Positions 26,117 through 35,879 of a DNA stretch of 64,000 bases are shown piece by piece. The notes below the pieces were generated by a model, which was not told the DNA's origin, searched no databases, and was given only the letters and a program-made list of their open reading frames with translations. Source of the stretch: UBA1309 sp047605645 (GTDB lineage: Bacteria > Bacteroidota > Bacteroidia > Bacteroidales > Dysgonomonadaceae); the NCBI GenBank assembly GCA_047605645.1, contig JASGFJ010000010.1, forward strand, positions 1 through 64,000, written 5' to 3'. Both the position numbers and the translations under genes were made by a program. How positions within the stretch are numbered: position 1 is the stretch's first letter; each line of letters begins with the position of its first letter.

Positions 26117-27429
26117 ACAGGCAAAATGAGAACATAGAAAATTTGTTTCGTTCGAAGCTGAAAGACTTTGAAGCGGATGTCTCAGGTTCTGTTTGGGATA
26201 ATATTTCTGCACAGCTTGCCGCGGATGATGCAAAAAAGTCAGCTATACAACGGCGAAAGAGAATCGTTCTTTCAGTGGGGGTACTTGCAGCTGCTGTGTT
26301 ATTCGGCGTATTGTGGATAATTCCTTTGAATCACCCGCAAGATGTCGGTATTGTTCAGACATCTCATCCGGATAATCTATCCGGCTCGAAATCCGTTCTC
26401 CCTAATCAGGAGAGTGCTAAAACAAAAAGTGTTACCGGGCTTAATAATAATTCGATTTCATCGTTTTTTAAAACGAAAAAGAATACAATCCTTATCGCAA
26501 AAAACAGAAATACGAATGCTGAGCATACGGAAAGAAGTTCTCCGGAACAAAAGACAAACACCTTGGAGTTCGTGCCAGATAAAACTGCAAATCACCCCGA
26601 AAAATCATCGGAAAGTAAGCCTCGGAAACTACCAGTGAGCAAAGAAGAACTCGAACGTAAGACGCAAGAATTCAGAAACGCATCACAACGTCAGACTGAT
26701 AAACTTTTTGCTGATGCAGATCAAAAAACGAATAAGTACAAAACCAATAAGAATACTCGCGAAGGGAGAATGCTTGGTCTTGCCTTGGCCGGAGGTATCG
26801 GATTGTCATCTCAATCTCAGGAGTCAAGCAGGTTACTGGTCTTATCCAATGATTTACGTTCTTCCGAGGCAAAGAATATAGCCGTTTCTTCTTTCTCAAG
26901 TTCATCTGGTTCTAGCTATGAATTGGATCATGCATGGCCGGTGTCTGTTTATTTTACGATATTAAAACCTCTCACAAAATCTATTGATTTGGAGTTTGGA
27001 TTGAGTTATAGCTACCTTTCTTCTAAACAAAAAGGAACTTCTTCTTCTTCTATTCGGCAAAGCCAACAGTTTAATTATCTGGGAATACCTGTTGGACTGA
27101 ATTTTGAAGTCTTAAGATGGAGTAATCTCCGGGTTGGATTCCTTATGGGAGGAAGTATTCAAAAGGATATTTCCGGAAGGTTAAAAGAAAATATCCAGAG
27201 CTCTTCTTCCAGCTCCTCTTCTTCAACAAATATTCATCAAAATAAAATTCAACCTTCCGTAAATGCGAATATTCATCTGTCTTATCCTTTAGGAGGAGAT
27301 TTGTGTGTATTCGGCAAAATTGGCGGAGCTTATTATTTTGATATGAATAACAAGTATCGAACCATTTACTCGGATAAAAAATTACTCCCCGATATTGGAA
27401 TAGGAATTTCTTTACGTTTAAATAAATAA
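26113..27429 (+). CDS. Inner-membrane-anchored protein with C-terminal beta-barrel-like domain (probable anti-sigma partner)
   Basis: A 438-residue protein. The cytoplasmic N-terminus (1-50; LFRSKLKDFEADVSGSVWDNI) resembles that of sigma-linked Bacteroidota membrane proteins. A single membrane helix is at 51-70. A Ser/Lys/Asn-rich linker of about 130 residues follows, and the last 200 residues alternate in the manner of an outer-membrane beta-barrel (YFTILKPLTKSIDLEFGLSYSYLSS ... GIGISLRLNK). The start overlaps the ECF sigma stop, suggesting it holds or senses for the sigma factor. The barrel-like part attached to an inner-membrane helix is odd and could be a periplasmic beta domain instead. 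A serine-rich run lies at about 355-370. Confidence 0.7.
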   Translation: MNRQNENIENLFRSKLKDFEADVSGSVWDNISAQLAADDAKKSAIQRRKRIVLSVGVLAAAVLFGVLWIIPLNHPQDVGIVQTSHPDNLSGSKSVLPNQESAKTKSVTGLNNNSISSFFKTKKNTILIAKNRNTNAEHTERSSPEQKTNTLEFVPDKTANHPEKSSESKPRKLPVSKEELERKTQEFRNASQRQTDKLFADADQKTNKYKTNKNTREGRMLGLALAGGIGLSSQSQESSRLLVLSNDLRSSEAKNIAVSSFSSSSGSSYELDHAWPVSVYFTILKPLTKSIDLEFGLSYSYLSSKQKGTSSSSIRQSQQFNYLGIPVGLNFEVLRWSNLRVGFLMGGSIQKDISGRLKENIQSSSSSSSSSTNIHQNKIQPSVNANIHLSYPLGGDLCVFGKIGGAYYFDMNNKYRTIYSDKKLLPDIGIGISLRLNK

Positions 27430-27451
27430 CAAAAATTAAAATTAATAAACT

Positions 27452-28165
27452 ATGAAGACCTGTAAGCTACTTTTTTTTGGTGTTATTGCTGTACTCTCTT
27501 TTTCTCTTAGTTCTTGTTTAAAAGGAGATAATTCCTCGACTATTTCAAATGCCTGGGGATATGTGACAACTAGTTCGTCAGGAGTAACCTCCGTAAATAC
27601 AACCGGAGGATATCCCATCGTTTCCAGTACAATAACGAGTAATCTAAGCGCCGGACAGTGTGTGCAGATTTCGTATACAACTGATTTCACGCTTTCAAAT
27701 AGCGCATATTTGGCAACTGATGTTTCTTTCACTAAGATTCCCAATCAATATAGTTTGACTCCGGAGACAGCTATCAGCGTTGACGATAGTACATTTGTGA
27801 CAGCTCTAACTATTCCCTGTTACTCTTATACAAATTGGTTTGGAGATAATTATTTTCTTTATATCACAAAGAAGTCTTATGATGGAATAACTGCCACACC
27901 TAATTTTTATTATTCAACAGATATTCCGACCGATTTCGATACCAGTAAAGATTCTGTTATCATTGATGTTAGATTCAAAGTTTCCGGAAAGGCTACTACT
28001 ACGACTGCCTCATCAAGCACATCGGTGTGTACAGTTAATCTGACACCCATCAGACAATTATATACTAGTTATTCCGGAAAATATATACCTATCTACTTTA
28101 AATATTACACTTCGAAAACCACTCAGGTTGCAACATCTAAGTCAGCAATGGCTATTTCAGAATAA
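27452..28165 (+). CDS. Lipoprotein of unknown function in the ECF sigma operon
   Basis: A 237-residue protein with a lipoprotein signal (LSFSLSSC, lipid Cys22). The mature part is Ser/Thr-rich and beta-strand-like, with three or four conserved-looking aromatic strands (CYSYTNWFGDNYFLYITKKSYDG). I do not recognise its family; some resemblance in size to NigD-type lipoproteins is not enough for a call. It starts 22 bp after the barrel-like gene and ends at a good terminator, so it is the third member of the sigma operon. Confidence 0.75.
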   Translation: MKTCKLLFFGVIAVLSFSLSSCLKGDNSSTISNAWGYVTTSSSGVTSVNTTGGYPIVSSTITSNLSAGQCVQISYTTDFTLSNSAYLATDVSFTKIPNQYSLTPETAISVDDSTFVTALTIPCYSYTNWFGDNYFLYITKKSYDGITATPNFYYSTDIPTDFDTSKDSVIIDVRFKVSGKATTTTASSSTSVCTVNLTPIRQLYTSYSGKYIPIYFKYYTSKTTQVATSKSAMAISE

Positions 28166-28189
28166 AAAGATAGTTATTTCTTAAAAAAA

Positions 28190-28227
28190 AGAGATGAATG
28201 ATACGATTATCACTCATCTCTTTTTTC
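28190..28227 (+). terminator. Terminator of the sigma operon
   Basis: AGAGATGAATGAT (28190-28202) pairs, with one mismatch, with ATCACTCATCTCT (28209-28221), followed by TTTTTCTATTT. Confidence 0.85.
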
Positions 28228-28268
28228 TATTTATAAAATTTACTACATGATAATTGCGCTGAAATGAT

Positions 28269-28276
28269 TACTTTTG
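28269..28276 (+). promoter_or_regulatory. -7 box for the Yip1-like/smpB transcript
   Basis: TACTTTTG matches TAnnTTTG, 23 bp upstream of the ATG at 28299. No TTTG at the usual -33 position. Confidence 0.5.
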
Positions 28277-28298
28277 CTCCCAAATTCTCTAAAAATAA

Positions 28299-28859
28299 AT
28301 GTTTAAGGACGCAATAAAGTTATTGTTGGCAATCGTTTTTTCTCCTAAAATTGCATGGAAAGAACTTTCCGAATCAAAGGAAAATAACGATTTCTTTAAG
28401 AAAAATTATTTATACCCTGTCATATTGATGATAGCGTTCAGCAGTCTGATTGGGGGATATTTCGGAGCAGAGCAGCATTTCTTACAGTCGGCTTTTAAAG
28501 AGATGTTTATTTCTTTGATTGTTGTTTGTGGAAGTTATTTAATATCAACGTTTTGCCTGAATGAATATCTTGCATCTGTTTTTCCTGAGAATAAAGGAAT
28601 CTGGCAGTCAAGGCAGTTTATTGCCTACGCTTCAGCTATTAATTACTGCCTGTATATATTGCTCTCAATACTAAGCGATTTATTCTTTCTGTGGATGTTT
28701 TCGCTTTATTCAGTGTATCTGGTGTATATCGGTTCGTATGAATTTCTGAAAATAGAAGAATCCAGAAGAGGGCAGTTTGTTGTGGTAGCTTCAATTCTTG
28801 TACTGTTTGTGCCTTACTTGATAAAAACATTGTTGGGCCAAATGATAAACAAAGCTTAA
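28299..28859 (+). CDS. Yip1-like membrane protein
   Basis: A 186-residue inner-membrane protein with five hydrophobic segments (LYPVILMIAFSSLIGGYFG; MFISLIVVCGSYLISTFCL; FVVVASILVLFVPYLI). The opening FKDAIKLLLAIVFSPKIAWKEL is like the Yip1 family, where 'P..aW' precedes the membrane domain. Function is unknown. smpB starts 5 bp after the stop, so the two are one transcript. Confidence 0.7.
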   Translation: MFKDAIKLLLAIVFSPKIAWKELSESKENNDFFKKNYLYPVILMIAFSSLIGGYFGAEQHFLQSAFKEMFISLIVVCGSYLISTFCLNEYLASVFPENKGIWQSRQFIAYASAINYCLYILLSILSDLFFLWMFSLYSVYLVYIGSYEFLKIEESRRGQFVVVASILVLFVPYLIKTLLGQMINKA

Positions 28860-28863
28860 TGAT

Positions 28864-29319
28864 ATGAAATTAGCACCTGTAAATATAAAAAATAAGAGAG
28901 CAACCTTCGATTACGAATTGCTCGATACGTATACGGCCGGATTGGTTCTTACCGGAACGGAAATTAAGTCGATAAGGATGGGAAAAGCCAGCCTGGTAGA
29001 TACCTTTTGTTATTTCGAGAAGGGCGAATTGTGGGTGAGAAATATGTACGTAGCCGAATATTTTTATGGCACCTACAACAACCATTCCGCCCGTCGCGAA
29101 CGTAAATTACTTCTGAGCCGCAAGGAGTTGAAGAAAATAGAGCGTATGGTCAAAGAAACAGGTCATACTATTATTCCTACACGTCTTTTTATCAGCGATA
29201 AAGGATTGGCGAAACTGAATATTGCCGTGGCAAAAGGGAAAAAGCAATACGATAAACGGCAATCATTGCGCGAGAAAGATGATAAGCGTGATATGGACAG
29301 AGCTTTCAAAGGAAACTGA
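28864..29319 (+). CDS. smpB: SsrA-binding protein SmpB
   Basis: A 151-residue tmRNA partner needed for trans-translation and rescue of stalled ribosomes. The family motifs are present: NKRATFDYELLDTYTAGLVLTGTEIKSIR and the C-terminal basic tail GLAKLNIAVAKGKKQYDKRQSLREKDDKRDMDRAF, which enters the mRNA channel. Length is normal. Cytoplasmic. Confidence 0.97.
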   Translation: MKLAPVNIKNKRATFDYELLDTYTAGLVLTGTEIKSIRMGKASLVDTFCYFEKGELWVRNMYVAEYFYGTYNNHSARRERKLLLSRKELKKIERMVKETGHTIIPTRLFISDKGLAKLNIAVAKGKKQYDKRQSLREKDDKRDMDRAFKGN

Positions 29320-29331
29320 TATTGCTTTTGG

Positions 29332-29357
29332 TGCGGGTAACCTGCATTTTTGACACA
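29332..29357 (+). terminator. Weak terminator after smpB
   Basis: TGCGGG and CCTGCA flank TAA, with one mismatch, followed by TTTTTG. The stem is short, so read-through into metH is possible. Confidence 0.45.
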
Positions 29358-29416
29358 TATTTCACAATACTCATATATATAATTATTTTACTTATCCAGT
29401 ATATACCATAGATCAG

Positions 29417-32400
29417 ATGAGTCACTCAATTCAAGATATATTAAAGAATCGGATCCTCGTGCTTGACGGAGCAATGGGTACGATGATTCAGCGCTACAAA
29501 CTGAAGGAAGAAGATTTCCGGGGAGAACGTTTCAAAGACTGGAATGTGCTTTTGAAAGGCAATAATGACTTATTGGTATTGACGCGTCCGGATGTAATCG
29601 GAGCAATACACCGTCAATATCTCGAAGCCGGAGCCGATATTATTGAGACGGATACTTTCAATGCCACAACCATCTCAATGGAGGATTACAAAATGAGTCA
29701 TCTGGCGAGAGAAATAAATGTTCAGGCTGCCAAACTTGCGCGTAAAGCAGCGGATGAATTTACCGCCAACAATCCGGATAAACCTCGTTTTGTCGCAGGT
29801 TCCATCGGGCCGACCAATAAGACGGCGTCTATGAGCCCGAAAGTAGAAGACCCTATTTATCGGGCTGTGACTTTCGATGATCTACGGATAGCTTACAAGG
29901 AACAAATCGAGGGCTTGCTCGAAGGAGGAGTGGATTTGTTACTGATTGAAACAATCTTTGATACGCTGAACGCCAAGGCTGCTATTTTTGCAGCCGAAGA
30001 AGTGTTTGAAGAAAAGGGTGTGAAGCTGCCTGTTATGATTTCTGTTACGCTTTCCGATAAAGCCGGAAGAACTCTGTCGGGACAAACCATTGGTGCATTT
30101 ACAGCATCAGTAGGACATATCGATATTCTTTCTATCGGATTGAATTGTTCGTTCGGAGCTTCAGATATGAAACCATTCCTGAAAGAACTCGGACGAATCT
30201 CTTCACATTATATTTCGGCGTATCCGAACGCCGGATTACCGAATCAATTTGGTGAATACGATGAAACTCCCGAAATAATGGCCGGACAAATTCGAGAGTA
30301 TATCGATGAACGTCTCGTGAATATCATTGGAGGATGTTGCGGAACCACTCCCGATCACATTGCTCAATACAATAAGCTTATCGCACAGGCTACTCCTCAT
30401 ACACCAGCAGGAAAATCTCCGTATATGCAGATATCGGGATTGGAAATGTTGGAAGCAAAACCGGAGATAAATTTTATCAATATCGGTGAACGTTGTAATG
30501 TGGCGGGCTCACGTAAATTTTTGCGACTCATCAAAGAAAAGAATTACGAAGAAGCATTGACTATTGCCCGCAAACAAGTGGAAGATGGAGCGCAAATTTT
30601 GGATGTGAACATGGACGAAGGGCTGCTTGATGCCGTTCATGAAATGACGACTTTCCTGAATCTGATGGCCTCTGATCCCGATGTTTCCCGCATTCCGGTG
30701 ATGATTGATTCATCCAAATGGGAAGTCATTGAAGCCGGATTGAAGTGTGTGCAGGGAAAAGCAGTCGTGAATTCTATTTCCCTGAAAAACGGCGAAAAAG
30801 AGTTCTTGTATCATGCCCGATTGATTCGAAAGTATGGCGCGGCGGTGATTGTGATGGCTTTTGATGAAAAAGGACAGGCCGACCGATATGAACGAAGAAT
30901 CGAAATTTGTAAGCGTGCTTACGATTTATTGGTGAATGACGGATTTAACCCTTTAGATATCATATTCGACCCCAATATTCTGGCGATAGCAACCGGAATT
31001 GAGGAACACCGCAACTATGCTGTGGATTTCCTTAAGACCATTGAATGGATCAAGGCAAATCTTCCGGGAGCTAAAATCAGTGGTGGCGTAAGCAATTTGT
31101 CTTTCTCTTTCCGTGGAAATGATTATGTACGTGAAGTCATGCATTCCGTATTTCTCTATTATGCGATTCAAAAAGGAATGGATATGGGAATCGTAAATCC
31201 GGGTCAATCGGTCATTTACGAGGATATTCCTAAAGCACTCAAAGATTTGGTTGAGGATGTGATTCTGAATCGTCGCCCTGAATCGACGGATGAACTCATA
31301 GAATATGCTACCAAAATCAAAGAAGAACATGGTAAGGAAAGTGAAAAGAAAGTCGAAGAATGGCGGAGCCTGTCGCTTGAAGAACGCTTGCAGCATGCTC
31401 TGGTAAAAGGCATTGGTGATTATCTGAAAGACGATTTGGATGAGGCTTTAAAAGTCTATCCGCGAGCTTTAGATATTATAGATAAGCCTTTGATGGCTGG
31501 AATGAATAAGGTTGGTGAACTATTTGGCTCCGGAAAAATGTTTCTGCCACAGGTGGTGAAAACCGCAAGGACGATGAAGCAGGCTGTAGCCATTCTTGAA
31601 CCGGTTCTGGAAGCTGAAAAAAGTGAAGGTGCTGCATCGAAAGCCGGAAAAGTATTGATTGCCACCGTGAAGGGAGATGTGCATGATATTGGTAAAAATA
31701 TTGTCGGCATTGTACTAGCCTGCAACAATTATGAAGTAATTGATTTGGGGGTGATGGTGCCGCCGGAAGTGATTATTCAGAAAGTGAAGGAAGAAAAACC
31801 CGATATTCTCGGTTTGAGCGGACTGATAACTCCTTCTCTTGAGGAGATGAGTATCATGGCTACCGAGATGGAAAAAAACGGTTTTTCTATACCTTTGATG
31901 ATTGGAGGCGCCACGACAAGTAAATTGCATACGGCTATCAAAATAGATCCCAACTACAGACGTGGAGCTGTTGTCTATGTGAAAGACGCTTCGCAGAGCC
32001 CACAAGCCGTAGCCAATCTGATAAATCCCGAAACACGCGATGATTATGCGGCTAAAGTACGTCAGGAATATGCCGAACTGCGGGAAAATGCAAAGAATCA
32101 GCAGGTCGAGCTTGTGCCGATAGAAACAGCGAAGAAAAACTCCTTTCAAATAGATTGGCAAACATACGAACCTCTTGTGCCGAAGAAAATAGGACGACGG
32201 GTGTTGAAACATATTCCGGTGGAAGACATTATTCCGTTTGTAGATTGGAAGTTCTTCTTTCATTCATGGAATCTGTCTGCCCGCTATGCTTCTATTGAGC
32301 ATATCGACGAATGTCCGTCTTGTACGCAGCAGTGGTTGAATTCTTTCCCTGAAGAAGAACGGGAAAAAGCAGCAGAAGGAATGTCGCTTTTTCGTGATGC

Positions 32401-33109
32401 AAACAAAATGCTCAATCAGTTGGCTCACAGTCGGGTGAAATATATCAATGCCGTGTTTGGCGTGTATGAAGCAAACAGTGACGGCGAAGATATTCTTATC
32501 GATGGAATCCGTTTCCCAATGCTTCGTCAGCAGAAGAAAAACGATAAAAACGAATATTTATCTTTAGCAGACTTTGTTGCCCCACAGGATTCCGGTAAAA
32601 AAGATTATATCGGAGCATTCACAGTGACAGCCGGTGCCGGTGCGGATGATTTGCTTCAGGCGTATGAAAGACAGGGAGAAGAATATAAGGCTTTGCTTTT
32701 GAAATCGGTTCTCGACCGTTTAGCGGAAGCAACCACTGAATATTTACATGCGCGTATCCGGAAGGAATTCTGGGGTTTTGCTCCGGCGGAACAAATCTCT
32801 GTTAAAGAAATGTTTGCCCTTAAATATCAAGGAATACGCCCCGCGGTAGGCTATCCTTCTATTCCTGATCAGACAGTCAATTTTCTGTTGAATGACGATT
32901 TATTGCAATCGAAGGAAATTGGTGTGACACTCACCGAAAACGGAGTGATGCATCCCAATGCAACGGTAAGCGGTATTATTATTTCGCATCCGCAGTCGAA
33001 GTATTTCAATGTGGGAAAAATTAGTGCCGGACAGGTAAAAGAGTATGCTGTACGTAGAGGCCTGGATGAGCAAACAATGAATAAATTCCTGGCTGCAAAC
33101 AGAATGTAA
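29417..33109 (+). CDS. metH: Cobalamin-dependent methionine synthase MetH
   Basis: Full-length 1230-residue enzyme transferring the methyl group of methyltetrahydrofolate to homocysteine. Domains in order: homocysteine-binding (1-330, zinc ligands in GLNCSFG and GGCCGTTPDH), pterin-binding (about 350-620), cobalamin-binding with cap (about 650-890; the DVHDIGKNIV motif holds axial His756) and the AdoMet activation domain (about 930-1230, ending VEYAVRRG-like KEYAVRRGLDEQ). It needs cobalamin, so the cell must import or make B12. No riboswitch precedes it; the B12 riboswitch in this window lies 12.5 kb away in front of the ThrE genes. Confidence 0.98.
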   Translation: MSHSIQDILKNRILVLDGAMGTMIQRYKLKEEDFRGERFKDWNVLLKGNNDLLVLTRPDVIGAIHRQYLEAGADIIETDTFNATTISMEDYKMSHLAREINVQAAKLARKAADEFTANNPDKPRFVAGSIGPTNKTASMSPKVEDPIYRAVTFDDLRIAYKEQIEGLLEGGVDLLLIETIFDTLNAKAAIFAAEEVFEEKGVKLPVMISVTLSDKAGRTLSGQTIGAFTASVGHIDILSIGLNCSFGASDMKPFLKELGRISSHYISAYPNAGLPNQFGEYDETPEIMAGQIREYIDERLVNIIGGCCGTTPDHIAQYNKLIAQATPHTPAGKSPYMQISGLEMLEAKPEINFINIGERCNVAGSRKFLRLIKEKNYEEALTIARKQVEDGAQILDVNMDEGLLDAVHEMTTFLNLMASDPDVSRIPVMIDSSKWEVIEAGLKCVQGKAVVNSISLKNGEKEFLYHARLIRKYGAAVIVMAFDEKGQADRYERRIEICKRAYDLLVNDGFNPLDIIFDPNILAIATGIEEHRNYAVDFLKTIEWIKANLPGAKISGGVSNLSFSFRGNDYVREVMHSVFLYYAIQKGMDMGIVNPGQSVIYEDIPKALKDLVEDVILNRRPESTDELIEYATKIKEEHGKESEKKVEEWRSLSLEERLQHALVKGIGDYLKDDLDEALKVYPRALDIIDKPLMAGMNKVGELFGSGKMFLPQVVKTARTMKQAVAILEPVLEAEKSEGAASKAGKVLIATVKGDVHDIGKNIVGIVLACNNYEVIDLGVMVPPEVIIQKVKEEKPDILGLSGLITPSLEEMSIMATEMEKNGFSIPLMIGGATTSKLHTAIKIDPNYRRGAVVYVKDASQSPQAVANLINPETRDDYAAKVRQEYAELRENAKNQQVELVPIETAKKNSFQIDWQTYEPLVPKKIGRRVLKHIPVEDIIPFVDWKFFFHSWNLSARYASIEHIDECPSCTQQWLNSFPEEEREKAAEGMSLFRDANKMLNQLAHSRVKYINAVFGVYEANSDGEDILIDGIRFPMLRQQKKNDKNEYLSLADFVAPQDSGKKDYIGAFTVTAGAGADDLLQAYERQGEEYKALLLKSVLDRLAEATTEYLHARIRKEFWGFAPAEQISVKEMFALKYQGIRPAVGYPSIPDQTVNFLLNDDLLQSKEIGVTLTENGVMHPNATVSGIIISHPQSKYFNVGKISAGQVKEYAVRRGLDEQTMNKFLAANRM

Positions 33110-33223
33110 ATATTTTCCGGACAATTATTCTGAGATAAGGAATCGTCTGAAAAGAAAAATTACTCTTTTGAAAATTGAATACCCGGATGGCTGCTTTATG
33201 CAAAAGAGCGGCTCAACATCCCA

Positions 33224-33269
33224 AAAAGAAATAAAGATTGCTTTTTCAAAGGCAATCTTTATTTCTTTT
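33224..33269. terminator. Bidirectional terminator between metH and the S9 peptidase
   Basis: An 18-bp perfect stem (33224-33241 with 33252-33269) flanked by A-rich and T-rich tracts on both sides. It serves the converging metH and S9 peptidase genes. Confidence 0.9.
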
Positions 33270-33343
33270 ATCAATGGAGGATGAATCTGGACAGATTTCA
33301 ATCAACGGACAAATCCGTTGATCCTGTTATGGATACATTGTCA

Positions 33344-35557
33344 TTATTCGTTCCAATTAGGAGGAGTTAATCCCAAAAGATTCCGGACAAAGAAATCGCG
33401 GCGTTTACGTTCTCCGTATGTTTCGCCGAGTGTGTGTCTTGCACCGGGTAACATGATAAATTCAAAATCTTTCTTGCTTCGTTCCAAAGCGTTTACTACC
33501 TGTAAGGTAGATGACGGATCCACATTATTGTCTAATTCTCCCACAATAAGCATTAGCTTACCTTTCAGCAGATGAGCATTCACGACATTGGAGCATTCTT
33601 CGTACTCTTTGCCCACAGGATAGCCCATCCATTGCTCATTCCACCATATTTTGTCCATCCGGTTATCATGGCAACCGCAGGATGCGACTGCTACCTTATA
33701 AAATTCAGGATGAAACAGCACTGCTCCCATACTGTTTTGCCCTCCGGCCGAACCGCCATAAATTCCAACCCTGGAGATATCCATTTCGGGATATTTATCA
33801 GCAGCTGCTTTCATCCATGCTATACGGTCAGGAAAACCTGCGTCTTTCAGGTTCTTCCAGCAAACATCATGAAAGGCTTTCGAACGGTTGGCTGTTCCCA
33901 TACCGTCTATCATGACCACAATAAATCCCAGCTCTGTTAAATGGCTTGGACGATGAACCAAGGCAAAAGATTTCGGAACATGTGAGTCATGAGGCCCTGC
34001 ATAAATATATTCTATAACAGGATATTTTTTACTCGGATCGAAATCATTCGGGCGGATTATCATTCCCCAGATATCGGTCTTACCGTCGCGCCCTTTCGCT
34101 GAAAATACTTCGGGCATGCGCCATCCGGCAACTAAAGCATCTTCTATGTCGGGCTGAACGAGTGTTTGTATTACTTTTCCGTCTTTTGTAGATCTTAACA
34201 CCGAGGTAGGAGCAAGGTCGGTGCGCGAATAATTGTCTATCATGTAAGAATAATCGGAGCTGAATGTTACCTGATGATTGGCATTTTCCGGCGTTAAAGG
34301 TTTGATATTGCCATTGTTTATATTCAAAAGGTAATATTTCTCCAGATAAGGGTCTTCTCCGGCATCCATGCCGCAACCTTTGAACAAAATAGTTCGTTTG
34401 TTTTCGTCTACATGCACTACACTTTTAACAACCCATTCACCTTTAGTCAATTGTTTTTTTACCTTTCCTGTGAGCGCATCGTATAGATAAATATGTCGCC
34501 AGCCGTCACGTTCCGATATCCAGAGTAGTTCTTTCTCGTTTTTAAACCAATATGTATATAGTGTACTATAGAAAATGAATGTGGAACTCTGTTCATCGAC
34601 AATTGTCCGCAGCTTGTCAGAGTGGATGTCTCCTGCATAAATCACATACTGCTGATGTCCCCGTTTGTTGAAATGGAAAGAAAAAGAGGTGCTGTTTTGA
34701 TTCCAACGGATATTGTTGAGGTCGAATTGCGCCTCAACATCCGGAACTTTATATTCCACAGAGCGATTTTCATCGATAAAGAATAATACGGGTATCCTTA
34801 CCGGCAATGGGTCGCCCGGTTTCGGGTAATCATATTCTTCGGTTTTCGGTTGAAGCTGGTCTTTTGGGGAGGATGAGATCAATAGTAATTTCCGTATTTC
34901 CGCAGGATGGTATTTGCAACAGACAATCTTTTTAGAATCGGGAGACCAATAGATATTGGATGAATAATAGTCGTGTGTCGTCGAACCATCATTACTGATC
35001 GCCTTCGCCTCTCCCGTCGCTATATTGCGAATCCAGAGATTCCCTTCGTTGATGTAAGCTTCGTTTATGCCATCCGGTGATTTAATTCTTTCTTTGCTGT
35101 TTTCCCGATCGACATTTCCCCAATAAGGATCTTCCGGAACCACACTTCCTTTTATGATTTTGTAATCAGTAAGAGCACACAAATATATTTGTTTATCAAT
35201 CGTGAATGAGAGGGTATCGGTGCCTGTAAATTTAATTTTTTCGAATGGTAGCCGGAATGGTTTAATCTCCTTATGCAGCAATGTCCCCAGCGAAAGAGCC
35301 AGCCTTTTCTGATCGAATGCCGGAGCAGGTTGTCCTTTTTTCTCGGCATCGAGCAGGAAAAACTTCTTCCCATTCGCTGTCCGAACCGAATACCAGAATT
35401 TAGAACTGTTTGGTATTGCTTCTACATCCGATAAACCCCGGAGCATTGAACTGTATTTCGTATAGTACGAATCAGCCTTCTGATAAAGCGCTTTCATGTC
35501 CTGCCCTTTTGTGAATAGTGGGCATACGGCAAGAAGTACGATAATTAATCTTTTCAT
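33344..35557 (-). CDS. S9-family (dipeptidyl-peptidase IV-like) exopeptidase
   Basis: A 737-residue exported serine peptidase. Signal peptide to about residue 19 (VCPLFTKGQ). The N-terminal part (about 40-470) is a DPP IV-type beta-propeller; the C-terminal alpha/beta-hydrolase has GGSAGG with nucleophile Ser near 602, Asp near 677 (GELDNNVDPSS) and His near 708 (PGARHTLGE). Such enzymes remove dipeptides from peptide N-termini, often after proline, and allow Bacteroidales to use peptides. It is separated from the PUL by 322 bp and an apparent terminator, so shared control with the PUL is not evident although it runs the same way. Confidence 0.92.
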   Translation of the reverse strand: MKRLIIVLLAVCPLFTKGQDMKALYQKADSYYTKYSSMLRGLSDVEAIPNSSKFWYSVRTANGKKFFLLDAEKKGQPAPAFDQKRLALSLGTLLHKEIKPFRLPFEKIKFTGTDTLSFTIDKQIYLCALTDYKIIKGSVVPEDPYWGNVDRENSKERIKSPDGINEAYINEGNLWIRNIATGEAKAISNDGSTTHDYYSSNIYWSPDSKKIVCCKYHPAEIRKLLLISSSPKDQLQPKTEEYDYPKPGDPLPVRIPVLFFIDENRSVEYKVPDVEAQFDLNNIRWNQNSTSFSFHFNKRGHQQYVIYAGDIHSDKLRTIVDEQSSTFIFYSTLYTYWFKNEKELLWISERDGWRHIYLYDALTGKVKKQLTKGEWVVKSVVHVDENKRTILFKGCGMDAGEDPYLEKYYLLNINNGNIKPLTPENANHQVTFSSDYSYMIDNYSRTDLAPTSVLRSTKDGKVIQTLVQPDIEDALVAGWRMPEVFSAKGRDGKTDIWGMIIRPNDFDPSKKYPVIEYIYAGPHDSHVPKSFALVHRPSHLTELGFIVVMIDGMGTANRSKAFHDVCWKNLKDAGFPDRIAWMKAAADKYPEMDISRVGIYGGSAGGQNSMGAVLFHPEFYKVAVASCGCHDNRMDKIWWNEQWMGYPVGKEYEECSNVVNAHLLKGKLMLIVGELDNNVDPSSTLQVVNALERSKKDFEFIMLPGARHTLGETYGERKRRDFFVRNLLGLTPPNWNE

Positions 35558-35879
35558 TTATTCTCTGTTTTGATAAAGGTTTCAGAACATCTACATATAT
35601 ATTGTCCCGCAGAAGGGACAAAGGGCTCCCTAAAATCGTGTTTTTTTAGTGGAGGCTTTTGAGGTTCCGAAACCGGAACTTTGGTTGAGTGGGATATTGA
35701 ATCATCCGGATTGTTTTTCACTCCTCTTTTTTTATTATCCTATTTGCGAATGTACTCATTTTTATAGGTAAATTTCTACATTGAAGAACCAGAAAGTATT
35801 TAATACTATACTTTCCGGTTCCAACAGTCTTGAATCGTTTTTCTGTTCAAAGCAAAATATATACCTCTGGTCTTATCTT
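35558..35879. other. Intergenic region between the S9 peptidase and the PUL
   Basis: No gene is evident. It holds the probable promoter region of the S9 peptidase (no clear consensus found) and the terminator of the PUL at 35786-35821. Confidence 0.5.
35786..35821 (-). terminator. Terminator of the PUL operon
   Basis: GAACCAGAAAGTAT (35786-35799) pairs, with one mismatch, with ATACTTTCCGGTTC (35808-35821). It is 60 bp past the last PUL gene on the minus strand. Confidence 0.75.
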
